The notes under the pieces were generated by a model, which did no database searches, had not been told where the DNA came from, and was given only the letters and a program-made list of their open reading frames with translations. A stretch of 37,799 nucleotides of DNA from contig JAFRVI010000053.1 of the NCBI GenBank assembly GCA_017438525.1, positions 1 through 37,799 of the forward strand, read 5' to 3'. Source of the DNA: Clostridia bacterium. GTDB taxonomy: Bacteria; Bacillota; Clostridia; Oscillospirales; RGIG8002. Positions 17,069 to 25,893 of this stretch are shown piece by piece (the stretch's first letter is position 1; every line of letters starts with the position of its first letter). A program made the translations under genes and the position numbers.

Positions 17069-17900
17069 GCTTGCCGTCTTCGCGGAAAAGGTTCGCCTCG
17101 CCGCGCTTGAGGGCATCTACAACGCCGCCTCGGGACATCCCGGCGGATCGCTTTCGATCGCGGAAGTCGTAACGTATCTGTATAACTGCGAAATGCGCAT
17201 ACGTCCCGATCAGCCCGACTGGGAAGACAGAGACAGATTCGTTTTATCCAAGGGGCACTGCGCGCCCGCCGTCTACGCCGCGCTCGGTCTGAAGGGCTAC
17301 TTTGACGTCAAAGAGGTCGCGAATCTCCGCAAGCTCGGGCACTTCCTGCAGGGACACCCCGATATGAAGGGCGTTCCCGGCGTCGATATGTCCACCGGCT
17401 CGCTCGGGCAGGGCATTTCCGCCGCCTGCGGAATGGCGCTCGCCGCGAAGCTCGACGGCAGGGACTACCGCGTTTACACCATCGTCGGCGACGGCGAAAG
17501 CCAGGAGGGGCAGGTCTACGAAGCCCTCATGTTCGCCGCGCACTATAACCTCGACAACCTCGTCGTGATGATCGACTATAACGGCCTGCAGATAGACGGC
17601 GATATAACGAAGGTCATGTCGCCTCTGCCGTTTGCCGATAAGTTCAGGGCGTTCAACTTCAACGTCTTTGAGGCGGACGGGCACGACTTCGAGTCCATCG
17701 CCGCCGCGCTTGACGCCGCGAGAGCCGCGAAGGGCAAGCCGAGCGGCATAATCCTCCGTTCTGTCAAGGGCAAGGGCGTTTCGTTTATGGAAAACAATCC
17801 CGCCTGGCACGGCTCCGCGCCGAAGCAGGAGCAGTACGAGATCGCGAAGGCGGAGCTCGAGGCGCGTCTTGAAGCGGCGCAGAAAGGGGAACTGAGATGA
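17046..17900 (+). CDS. Transketolase, N-terminal subunit
   Basis: Transketolase moves two-carbon ketol units in the non-oxidative pentose phosphate pathway using thiamine diphosphate. This 284-residue subunit carries the cofactor-binding half: GHPGGSLS, LSKGHCAPA, TGSLGQG and the diphosphate/Mg motif GDGESQEG followed by DYNGLQ. I start at the ATG at 17046 because AAAGGGAG (17032-17039) sits seven bases upstream of it; an ATG at 17040 directly abuts that signal. The C-terminal half is a separate gene that overlaps it by four bases. Split transketolases are known in many Firmicutes and archaea, so this is not a frameshift. Confidence 0.94.
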   Translation: MEKQKLTELAVFAEKVRLAALEGIYNAASGHPGGSLSIAEVVTYLYNCEMRIRPDQPDWEDRDRFVLSKGHCAPAVYAALGLKGYFDVKEVANLRKLGHFLQGHPDMKGVPGVDMSTGSLGQGISAACGMALAAKLDGRDYRVYTIVGDGESQEGQVYEALMFAAHYNLDNLVVMIDYNGLQIDGDITKVMSPLPFADKFRAFNFNVFEADGHDFESIAAALDAARAAKGKPSGIILRSVKGKGVSFMENNPAWHGSAPKQEQYEIAKAELEARLEAAQKGELR

Positions 17901-18835
17901 AAGCAACGAGAGAAAGCTACGGCCTGACGCTCGCGGAGCTCGGCGAGACCAATAAGGATATCGTCGTCCTCGACGCCGACCTTTCCGGCTCGACCAAGAC
18001 CGCGATTTTCGGCAAAAAGTTTCCCGACAGATTCTTCAACTGCGGCATCGCGGAAGGCAATATGATGTCCGTCGCTGCTGGACTCGCCGCCTGCGGCAAG
18101 ACCGTTTTCGCCAGCTCCTTCGCTATGTTCGCCACCGGCAGGGCGTTTGAGCAGATAAGAAACTCCATCTGCTATCCCGGCCTTAACGTAAAAGTCGCCG
18201 CGTCCCACGCGGGCGTTTCCGTGGGCGAGGACGGCGCGACTCACCAGTGCATCGAGGATATCTCGATAATGCGCTCCATTCCCGGTATGGTGGTCGTCAG
18301 CCCCGCCGACGACGCGGAGGCGTGCGCGGCGGTACGCGCCGCCGCCGAGTATAACGGACCTATGTACATCCGCCTCGGCCGCCTCGTCTACCCGGACGTC
18401 TATACGCCCGAAACCTGTCATTTCAAGCTCGGCAAGGGCGACGTCCTGCGCGACGGCTCCGACGTGACCATCGTCGCGACCGGACTTATGCTTTCCGAGT
18501 CGCTGATCGCCGCCGTTATACTTGAAAAAGAGGGGATAAGCGCCGCGGTAATCAACATCTCCACGATAAAGCCCATCGACGCCGAACTGCTCGTGAAATA
18601 CGCGCAGAAGACCGGCTGCATCGTCACCGCCGAAGAGCATAATATCATCGGCGGGCTCGGTTCCGCGGTCTGCGAAGCGCTCAGCGAGCACTGGCCCGTT
18701 CCCGTCAGCCGCGTCGGCATAAACGACGTTTTCGGCTTGAGCGGCAAGGCGAAGGAAGTCCTCGCTTACTTCGGCCTCACCGGCGAAAAGATCGCCGAGA
18801 GAGCGAAGATGATAATGAAAATGAAAAAAGCGTGA
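17897..18835 (+). CDS. Transketolase, C-terminal subunit
   Basis: The 312-residue partner of the upstream gene contributes the pyrimidine-binding and C-terminal domains of transketolase. Visible signatures include CGIAEGNM, with the glutamate that activates the thiamine ring (Glu55 by my count), ASHAGVSVGEDGATHQ, and a C-terminal domain with EEHNIIGGLG. Its ATG overlaps the stop of the N-terminal subunit (ATGA), which favours balanced synthesis. The stop codon itself forms part of a cre-like palindrome ahead of pgk. 1-deoxyxylulose-5-phosphate synthase has a similar domain plan but is one long chain, so split transketolase is the better call. Confidence 0.93.
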   Translation: MKATRESYGLTLAELGETNKDIVVLDADLSGSTKTAIFGKKFPDRFFNCGIAEGNMMSVAAGLAACGKTVFASSFAMFATGRAFEQIRNSICYPGLNVKVAASHAGVSVGEDGATHQCIEDISIMRSIPGMVVVSPADDAEACAAVRAAAEYNGPMYIRLGRLVYPDVYTPETCHFKLGKGDVLRDGSDVTIVATGLMLSESLIAAVILEKEGISAAVINISTIKPIDAELLVKYAQKTGCIVTAEEHNIIGGLGSAVCEALSEHWPVPVSRVGINDVFGLSGKAKEVLAYFGLTGEKIAERAKMIMKMKKA

Positions 18836-18846
18836 AAACGCTTGCA
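18833..18846 (+). promoter_or_regulatory. cre-like (CcpA-type) operator overlapping the pgk -35
   Basis: TGAAAACGCTTGCA fits the catabolite-responsive element pattern TGNAANCGNTTNCA at every defined position and is palindromic in its core. It starts on the stop codon of the transketolase C-subunit gene and overlaps the -35 hexamer of the pgk promoter. Occupancy there would be expected to repress. No ccpA gene is in the window. Confidence 0.55.
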
Positions 18847-18870
18847 ATTCACGCCGGCACGGCGTAAAAT
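18842..18870 (+). promoter_or_regulatory. Sigma-A promoter for pgk-tpiA-gpmI
   Basis: TTGCAA (18842-18847), a 17-base spacer, and TAAAAT (18865-18870) match the vegetative consensus well. The -10 ends 34 bases before the pgk ATG, which follows GGAGG. This separates the glycolytic genes from the transketolase transcript. Confidence 0.7.
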
Positions 18871-18904
18871 AACACTGATAATTTTATAAACGGAGGATAT
18901 ACAC

Positions 18905-20200
<1,296 letters not shown>

Positions 20201-20218
20201 TTCAAAAAGCAATTCAAG

Positions 20219-20243
20219 CGGGGCGGTCGCACCGGCCGCCCCG
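20219..20243 (+). other. GC-rich intercistronic hairpin between pgk and tpiA
   Basis: CGGGGCGGTC pairs with GGCCGCCCCG in a ten-pair stem (one G-T pair) around the loop GCACC. The following bases (AAATCACTTTAT) lack a T-run, so this is not a clear terminator. It could stabilise the pgk message end or tune tpiA expression. Confidence 0.6.
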
Positions 20244-20269
20244 AAATCACTTTATAAGGAGAAACTGCA

Positions 20270-21037
20270 ATGAATAAAGACCTCAGAAGCGCCATTATTG
20301 CCGGCAACTGGAAGATGAACAAGACTCCGTCCGAAGCGGCGAAGCTCATCGAGGAGCTCAAGGCCGCCATGCCCGAGCCCGACTGCGAAGTCGTCGTCTG
20401 CGTTCCCGCCATCGACGTCCCCGCCGTCGCGGAAGCGATAAAGGGAAGCCGTATCCACCTCGGCGCGCAGAACGTGCATTTCGAGCCCAGCGGCGCCTTC
20501 ACCGGCGAGATCTCCGCGTCCATGCTTGAGGAAATGGGCGTTGAATACGTCATCGTCGGCCACAGCGAACGCCGCCAGTACTTCGGTGAGACCAACGAAA
20601 CGGTCAACCTCCGCGCCAAAGCGGCGATCGCCGCCGGACTTACCCCCATCATCTGCGTCGGCGAAACGCTCGAGCAGCGTGAGCAGGGGATAACCGACGA
20701 CCTGATCTCCATGCAGACGAAGATCGCCTTCAACGGCATTGCGAAGGAAGACGCGATCAACTGCGTCATCGCCTACGAGCCCGTGTGGGCGATAGGCACC
20801 GGCAAGACCGCCACCGCCGAGCAGGCGAACGAGGTCTGCCAGCTCATCAGAGACACCATCGGCGTGCTCTATGACGACGAGACCGCGGACGGCATCTCCA
20901 TTCAGTACGGCGGCTCCATGAACGCGAAGAACTGCGCCGAGCTGCTCGCGATGGAAGACATCGACGGCGGCCTTATCGGCGGCGCCTCGCTGAAGGCCCC
21001 CGACTTCTCCGTCATCATCGACGCGGCTTCCAAGTAA
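20270..21037 (+). CDS. tpiA: Triose-phosphate isomerase
   Basis: TpiA interconverts dihydroxyacetone phosphate and glyceraldehyde 3-phosphate. The 255 residues form a normal-length single barrel. The catalytic residues are all present: Lys15 in AGNWKMNKT, His98 in VGHSERR and Glu170 in AYEPVWAIGTGKTA. The phosphate-gripping loop 6 follows the glutamate, and QYGGSM is near the C-terminus. AAGGAG lies upstream of the ATG. It is co-directional with pgk and gpmI, forming the lower glycolysis block; no gap gene is adjacent. Confidence 0.97.
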   Translation: MNKDLRSAIIAGNWKMNKTPSEAAKLIEELKAAMPEPDCEVVVCVPAIDVPAVAEAIKGSRIHLGAQNVHFEPSGAFTGEISASMLEEMGVEYVIVGHSERRQYFGETNETVNLRAKAAIAAGLTPIICVGETLEQREQGITDDLISMQTKIAFNGIAKEDAINCVIAYEPVWAIGTGKTATAEQANEVCQLIRDTIGVLYDDETADGISIQYGGSMNAKNCAELLAMEDIDGGLIGGASLKAPDFSVIIDAASK

Positions 21038-21058
21038 TAAACAGAAAGTGTTGATAAT

Positions 21059-22630
21059 ATGAAAAGACCTGTTGTATGCGTCGTCATGGACGGCGTCGGG
21101 TTCAGCAAGACCGGACTCGGCGACGCCGTCGGCAACGCCAACACCCCGACCCTCGACAAGCTCTTCGCGACCTGCCCGCACACGCGCCTGAAGGCGCACG
21201 GCGCCGCCGTCGGACTCCCCGGCGACGACGATATGGGCAACAGCGAAGTCGGACATAACGCCCTCGGCTGCGGCCAGATCTATTCGCAGGGCGCGAAGCT
21301 CGTCAACGAATCCATCGAGAGCGGCAAGCTTTACGAAAACGCGGTCTGGAAGCGCATTGTCGCGGGTTGCGCCGAAAAATCGTCAACCCTGCATTTCATC
21401 GGCCTGCTTTCCGACGGAAACGTGCATTCCAACATTTCCCACCTCTTTGCGATGCTGAAAGAAGCGAAGAGCGAGGGAGTGAAGAAGGCGAGAGTGCATA
21501 TTCTGCTCGACGGCAGAGACGTTCCCGCGACCTCGGCGCTCATCTACGTCGAGCAGCTTGAAAACGTCCTTGCGGAGCTCAGCGACGCCGGCTTTGACGG
21601 AAAGATCGCCAGCGGCGGCGGCAGGATGAAGGTCACGATGGACAGATACAAGGCCGACTGGAATATGGTCAAGATCGGCTGGGATACCCACGTCAGAGGC
21701 GAGGGCAGACAGTTCGCGTCCGCCGCGGAAGCGATCGAGACCTACCGTGCCGAGAATGAGGGCGTCATCGATCAGGATCTGCCTGCCTTCGTCATCGCCG
21801 AAAACGGCGAGCCGGTCGGCAGGATAACCGACGGCGACGCGGTGATCCTCTTCAACTTCAGAGGCGACCGCGCGATCGAGATCAGCATGGCGTTCGACGA
21901 CGAAGACTTCACCGCCTTCGACAGAGGCGCGCGCCCCGACGTCATTTACGCCGGAATGCTGCAGTACGACGGCGACCTCGAGCTGCCGAAGAACTACCTC
22001 GTCAACCCGCCGGAGATAAAGGACACGCTCAGCGAGCTGCTCGTCGCTCACGGCCTTAATCAATACGCCGTTTCCGAAACGCAGAAGTACGGCCACGTAA
22101 CGTATTTCTGGAACGGCAACAGAAGCGGCAAGACCAGCGAGGAGCTCGAGACCTTCGAGGAGATCCCCTCCGACAAGGTTTCCTTCGACGAACGTCCGTG
22201 GATGAAATCCGCGGAGGTCACCGACGCGATGATAGCCGCGCTGAAGAGCGGAAAATACGACTTCCTGCGCTGCAACTATCCCAACGGCGACATGGTCGGA
22301 CACACCGGCAGCTACGACGCCGCGCTTATCGCGGTCGAGTCTGTCGACATCGGCCTCGCGCGTCTGATAAAGGCGGTCGACGAAGCCGGCGCGATCCTGC
22401 TCGTTACCGCCGACCACGGCAACGCCGACGAAATGCTCGAGAAGAACAAGAAGGGCGAGCTCCAGGTGCGCACCGCGCATTCGCTCAACCCTGTCCCGTT
22501 CATCATCTACGACACGCAGGCAAAGCACGAGATAATCGACGGCGAATACGGCCTCGCCAACGTCGCTCCGACGGTCGCGAAGCTGCTCGGACTCACGCCT
22601 CCCGCGAGCTGGCAGCCGAGCATGATATGA
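21059..22630 (+). CDS. gpmI: 2,3-bisphosphoglycerate-independent phosphoglycerate mutase
   Basis: GpmI interconverts 3- and 2-phosphoglycerate through a phosphoserine intermediate and needs manganese. The 523 residues start with VVMDGVGFSKTG (metal-binding Asp11) and have the catalytic Ser62 in DDDMGNSEVGHNALG. The transferase-domain motif LLDGRDVPATSA, FNFRGDR and the C-terminal phosphatase-domain TADHGNADEM are present. The ribosome binding site is weak (GAAAGTG), so translation may depend on coupling from tpiA, which ends 21 nt upstream. A strong terminator follows. Confidence 0.97.
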   Translation: MKRPVVCVVMDGVGFSKTGLGDAVGNANTPTLDKLFATCPHTRLKAHGAAVGLPGDDDMGNSEVGHNALGCGQIYSQGAKLVNESIESGKLYENAVWKRIVAGCAEKSSTLHFIGLLSDGNVHSNISHLFAMLKEAKSEGVKKARVHILLDGRDVPATSALIYVEQLENVLAELSDAGFDGKIASGGGRMKVTMDRYKADWNMVKIGWDTHVRGEGRQFASAAEAIETYRAENEGVIDQDLPAFVIAENGEPVGRITDGDAVILFNFRGDRAIEISMAFDDEDFTAFDRGARPDVIYAGMLQYDGDLELPKNYLVNPPEIKDTLSELLVAHGLNQYAVSETQKYGHVTYFWNGNRSGKTSEELETFEEIPSDKVSFDERPWMKSAEVTDAMIAALKSGKYDFLRCNYPNGDMVGHTGSYDAALIAVESVDIGLARLIKAVDEAGAILLVTADHGNADEMLEKNKKGELQVRTAHSLNPVPFIIYDTQAKHEIIDGEYGLANVAPTVAKLLGLTPPASWQPSMI

Positions 22631-22651
22631 AAACAGAATAAAAATTTTCCG

Positions 22652-22687
22652 AAAACCGCAAGAGTTAGTTTAATTCCTGCGGTTTTT
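22652..22687 (+). terminator. Intrinsic terminator after gpmI
   Basis: AAAACCGCA (22652-22660) pairs with TGCGGTTTT (22678-22686) around a 17-base AT-rich loop, and the stem runs into a T-run. The loop also contains the possible -35 of the next promoter. Confidence 0.8.
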
Positions 22688-22697
22688 GTGTTATAAT
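22669..22697 (+). promoter_or_regulatory. Extended -10 promoter nested in the gpmI terminator
   Basis: A perfect TATAAT (22692-22697) is preceded by TG one base upstream (TGTTATAAT), an extended -10 element. The base 17 positions upstream opens a weak -35, TTTAAT (22669-22674), that lies in the loop of the terminator hairpin. The next start codon is 27 bases downstream of the -10. Confidence 0.65.
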
Positions 22698-22723
22698 CAA
22701 GGCGAAGAAGGGGAGGACGGAGT

Positions 22724-23776
22724 ATGTTCGAGGGTTTCGTTCCCGACTATACGAATATCGTCGACGCCGCGCGCAACAGAGCCGCGAAGCGCCTGCCGCT
22801 TTACGAGCACCAGATCGACGACGCGATTATGGAAAAGATCATCGGCAGGGAGTTTTCCGGCCTGCAGGACGGCTCTGCCGCGGAAGCGGCGGAATACGTC
22901 GGCCGCGTCTGTGAAAGCTACCTGAAATGCGGCTACGACACCGTTACCTTCGAGCGCTGGCTCAGCGTCGCGTTCCCCGGCAGCGGCGCGCTAGGCGGAC
23001 ACAAGCCGCCCGTGATAAAAGACCGCGCCGACTTTGAGAAATACCCGTGGGACGAGGTTGCGGATAACTATTTCAAGCTTTACGGCAAGCTTTACGACGG
23101 CCTGCGCGAAGCGCTGCCGTCCGGTATGAAGGCGATCGGCGGCGTGGGCTGCGGCGTCTTCGAGTGTGTCGAGGACCTCGTCGGATATCAGGATCTCTGC
23201 CTGCTTTCTTACGACGATCCGGAGCTTTACGCCGACCTTTTCAAAAGGGTCGGTGACGTCAGCGCCGCCGTCTGGGAACGCTTCATCCGCGAATACGGCG
23301 ACCTCTACTGCGTGCTGCGCTTCGGCGACGATCTCGGCTACAAGTCGAATACGCTCCTGCCGCACGACGATATCAGAACGCATATAATCCCGCAGTACAA
23401 GCGGATAATCGATATGGTGCACGCGGCGGGCAAGCCGTTCCTGCTCCACTCCTGCGGAAGCATCTTCGCGGTCTTCGACGATCTGATCGCCGCCGGGATC
23501 GACGCCAAGCACTCGAATGAGGATCAGATCGCGCCCTTCACCGAATGGGTGGAGCGCTACGGCGACAAGATAGGCAACTTCGGCGGCGCGGACGTCGACG
23601 TGCTCTGCCAAAACTCCGAAAAGGAGATCGCCGAATACGTTACCGATATACTGAAAAAGTGCGAGGGGCGCGGGGGCGTCGCCTTCGGCTCCGGCAATTC
23701 GATAGCCGGATACGTCCCGGTGGAAAACTATCTCGCTATGGTGCGCACCGTCAGAGAATACAGAGGAGAAAAGTGA
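22724..23776 (+). CDS. Uroporphyrinogen-decarboxylase-fold (URO-D family) protein, probable corrinoid-linked methyltransferase
   Basis: The 350-residue protein belongs to the URO-D superfamily. In this family, haem-pathway decarboxylases share a barrel with zinc methyltransferases such as MtaA that move methyl groups between corrinoid proteins and a thiol or tetrahydrofolate. The methyltransferase-type motif HSCG (His242, Cys244) is present, and true HemE signatures are not evident. The position that usually holds a third zinc-binding Cys in MtaA-like enzymes (GCG) is Ser323 here (FGSGNS). A good GGGGAGG precedes the ATG. A corrinoid protein gene lies 1.46 kb downstream, beyond a serpin gene, which supports a role in corrinoid-dependent demethylation. 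The methyl donor is unknown. Confidence 0.8.
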   Translation: MFEGFVPDYTNIVDAARNRAAKRLPLYEHQIDDAIMEKIIGREFSGLQDGSAAEAAEYVGRVCESYLKCGYDTVTFERWLSVAFPGSGALGGHKPPVIKDRADFEKYPWDEVADNYFKLYGKLYDGLREALPSGMKAIGGVGCGVFECVEDLVGYQDLCLLSYDDPELYADLFKRVGDVSAAVWERFIREYGDLYCVLRFGDDLGYKSNTLLPHDDIRTHIIPQYKRIIDMVHAAGKPFLLHSCGSIFAVFDDLIAAGIDAKHSNEDQIAPFTEWVERYGDKIGNFGGADVDVLCQNSEKEIAEYVTDILKKCEGRGGVAFGSGNSIAGYVPVENYLAMVRTVREYRGEK

Positions 23777-23840
23777 CCGCCTCAGTGTGAAACTTACGTT
23801 TACACCTTGTATTTATCATTTTCTGCTGAATGAATGTAAC

Positions 23841-23869
23841 TTAGGACTCATTTTTTACGGGTATATAAG
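23841..23869 (+). promoter_or_regulatory. Weak candidate promoter ahead of the serpin gene
   Basis: The 134-base gap upstream of the serpin is distinctly AT-rich. TTAGGA (23841-23846), 17 bases, then TATAAG (23864-23869) is the best sigma-A-like pairing I can see; TATATA two bases earlier is an alternative. The match is weak at the -35. AGGAGG at 23898-23903 is the serpin ribosome binding site. Confidence 0.3.
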
Positions 23870-23910
23870 TGAAGGGTCGTTCAACAGTCGCGATAATAGG
23901 AGGTATAATT

Positions 23911-25146
23911 ATGAAAAGGATCATCGCATTGATGCTGGCGCTCGTTATCGGAGCGGCGATATTCGCGGGTTGCGGAAACCATCCGGCGGAGCCGGATCCG
24001 GCAGCCGCGGGCTACGTCGAAAAACCGGTCGGCAAGGTCAACGGCGCCGCGCTTTACAACCTCGACGAAAAGCTGCTCGACTATATCGCCGAGCGGCAGA
24101 GCGGAAACTTCGTCATATCTCCGATGTCATTCAAATACGCCTACGGGCTTATGCTCGCCGGCGCGGAGGGCAAAACACGCGCAGAACTCCTTTCCGCGCT
24201 CGGTCTTAACGACGAGTCTGAGCTGGACGCCGCGCTTGAGGCGGTTTACGAGTTCGCGGAAAAGTTTGACGGCAGTTCCGGTTTCAATGGCGGAGGTATG
24301 TCGTCGGAGGAAGCCGAGAAAGCGGTTTTATCTATGAGAATCGCCAACTCCGTATGGACGCGCGAGGGCTCAGGCGGCGTTAAAGACGGCTACAAAGACA
24401 AGATCGAAAAGTATAAGGCCGAATACTTCGATTTCGACTCACGCAGCGTTGTGAAAAAGGCGAACGACTGGGTGAGGGAAAAGACGAGCGGTATGATCCC
24501 GCGCATCCTCCCGGACGGTACTGACAGAGACGCTATTGCCATGATGCTGATAAACGCTCTGTATTTCAAGGGCGTATGGGTCAAGGCCTTCAAAGAGGAA
24601 AAAACGGTAAAAGGAGATTTCACAACAGCGGCCGGCAACAAGGTCAAAAAAGAGTATATGCAGACCGTCGATATGATTTACTATTATTCCGATGATGATA
24701 CTCAGCTGGTTATTGTGCCGCTGCAGAACGAAGCGGGCGTGGCATTTGTTATCGGCAGCACCGAAAGAATAAATGAGAAGATTTCCAAGGCCGAGCATCA
24801 CAACGTAAATCTTGCGGTTCCGAAGTTCGAACTGGAGACTTCGCTGGAGCATGATGAACTCTGCGATTTCCTGAAGGCGTGCGGAATTTCCGATGCGTTC
24901 GGAGCGGCAGCGGATTTCTCGGGTATGAACGACGGCGGTGTATATGTTGAAAGCATCATCCAGCGCTCGAAACTCGGAATAAATGAAACCGGCGTAGAGG
25001 GCGCCGCGGCGACGGACGTGATTTACTTGGGCGCAATGATGGAGGAACCTGTCGAATTCAAAGCCGACCGTCCGTTTTCCTTCTTCGTCGTCGCCGACCT
25101 TCAGGTGTCGCGCCACGTTATTTTCGAGGGGCGCATCGTCGAGTAA
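23911..25146 (+). CDS. Serpin-family serine protease inhibitor, predicted lipoprotein
   Basis: Serpins are suicide inhibitors that trap serine (sometimes cysteine) proteases after cleavage of a reactive loop. I start at the ATG at 23911, preceded by AGGAGG, giving 411 residues. It begins with a lipoprotein signal (MKRIIALMLALVIGA then IFAGC), so it should be lipidated and surface-anchored after LspA cleavage. The serpin core follows (NFVISPMSFKYAYGLMLAGAEG; MLINALYFKGVW). The reactive-loop hinge lies at about residues 359-368, with Glu359, Gly361 and small residues GAAAT, as expected of an inhibitory serpin. The scissile region is around Ala375-Met376-Met377, which hints at elastase-like targets (inference). 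Parts of the gene look lower in GC than its neighbours. Confidence 0.9.
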   Translation: MKRIIALMLALVIGAAIFAGCGNHPAEPDPAAAGYVEKPVGKVNGAALYNLDEKLLDYIAERQSGNFVISPMSFKYAYGLMLAGAEGKTRAELLSALGLNDESELDAALEAVYEFAEKFDGSSGFNGGGMSSEEAEKAVLSMRIANSVWTREGSGGVKDGYKDKIEKYKAEYFDFDSRSVVKKANDWVREKTSGMIPRILPDGTDRDAIAMMLINALYFKGVWVKAFKEEKTVKGDFTTAAGNKVKKEYMQTVDMIYYYSDDDTQLVIVPLQNEAGVAFVIGSTERINEKISKAEHHNVNLAVPKFELETSLEHDELCDFLKACGISDAFGAAADFSGMNDGGVYVESIIQRSKLGINETGVEGAAATDVIYLGAMMEEPVEFKADRPFSFFVVADLQVSRHVIFEGRIVE

Positions 25147-25174
25147 AAAGCGCAAAATATTTCGCCGATTTATC

Positions 25175-25203
25175 TTGCAACGTCAAAATCGTTATGGTAT
25201 AAT
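25175..25203 (+). promoter_or_regulatory. Sigma-A promoter for the corrinoid protein gene
   Basis: TTGCAA (25175-25180), a 17-base spacer, and a perfect TATAAT (25198-25203) form one of the best vegetative promoters in the window. The leader to the ATG at 25240 is only about 30 bases, too short for a cobalamin riboswitch. GAGGGGG precedes the start. Confidence 0.75.
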
Positions 25204-25239
25204 TACGCTATCAAACAACCTACCCGAGGGGGCGGCAGT

Positions 25240-25872
25240 ATGTCTATTCTCAATGAAATAAGCGAATACATCCAGCGCGGCAGAGCGCCGGAGGTCGAGG
25301 CCTCCGTCACAAAGGCGCTTGAAGACGGCATTCCCGCGCAGCAGATACTTTCCGAAGGACTGCTCGACGGAATGAACGTCATCGGCGAGAAGTTTAAGAA
25401 TAACGAAGTCTTCGTGCCGGAGGTGCTTATCGCCGCCCGCGCGATGAATAAAGGCACCGCGCTGCTCAAGCCCTACCTCGCCGCCGAAGGCGTCAGGGAG
25501 AAAGGCGTCGCCGTCATCGGTACCGTAAAGGGCGACCTGCACGACATAGGCAAAAACCTCGTCAAGATGATGATGGAGGGGCGCGGCATAAAGGTCATCG
25601 ACGTCGGCGTAGACGTCCCCGCGCAGAAGTTCATCGACGTCGCCGAGGAGAACAACGCGCAGCTCATCTGCTGCTCCGCGCTGCTGACGACTACGATGAA
25701 CGAGATGAAGAACGTCGTCGACGCAGTCAACGCCTCCGGGCTCAAGGGCAAGGTCAAGGTCATGGTCGGCGGCGCGCCCGTCAGCCAGGCGTTCGCCGAC
25801 AGCATCGGCGCGGACTGCTATACCTCCGACGCCGCCTCTGCAGCCGAAGCCGCGGTGGGCTTCCTTGAATAG
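25240..25872 (+). CDS. Corrinoid (B12-binding) protein of a methyltransferase system
   Basis: This 210-residue protein resembles MtaC/MtbC/MttC-type corrinoid carriers and the cobalamin module of methionine synthase. An N-terminal four-helix cap domain (about residues 1-85) is followed by a Rossmann-like B12 domain. That domain has the lower-ligand motif DLHDIGKNLV, with His101 predicted to bind cobalt, then SALLTTT and GGAPV. It would carry a methyl group on cobalt between a substrate-specific methyltransferase and a second methyltransferase, possibly the URO-D family protein encoded upstream. No reductive activase or substrate-specific MT1 gene is nearby. It has its own promoter and a strong terminator. 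Confidence 0.93.
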   Translation: MSILNEISEYIQRGRAPEVEASVTKALEDGIPAQQILSEGLLDGMNVIGEKFKNNEVFVPEVLIAARAMNKGTALLKPYLAAEGVREKGVAVIGTVKGDLHDIGKNLVKMMMEGRGIKVIDVGVDVPAQKFIDVAEENNAQLICCSALLTTTMNEMKNVVDAVNASGLKGKVKVMVGGAPVSQAFADSIGADCYTSDAASAAEAAVGFLE

Positions 25873-25893
25873 CAGTTTCGGAAATAATCGTTG

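Noticed and set aside
17897..17900. Frameshift splitting a single transketolase gene
   Set aside because: Each half has its own start, the overlap is a clean ATGA, and split transketolases are a known normal form.
23869..23910. Upstream GTG start for the serpin
   Set aside because: It would add 14 residues in front of a perfect lipoprotein signal peptide. The ATG at 23911 follows AGGAGG at good spacing.
23777..23910. Small gene between the URO-D gene and the serpin gene
   Set aside because: The frame starting at 23787 runs into the serpin gene in another frame and shows no coding character. The gap is better read as a promoter region.
25204..25239. Cobalamin riboswitch ahead of the corrinoid gene
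   Set aside because: The predicted leader is about 30 bases, far too short, and no B12-box-like sequence is present.
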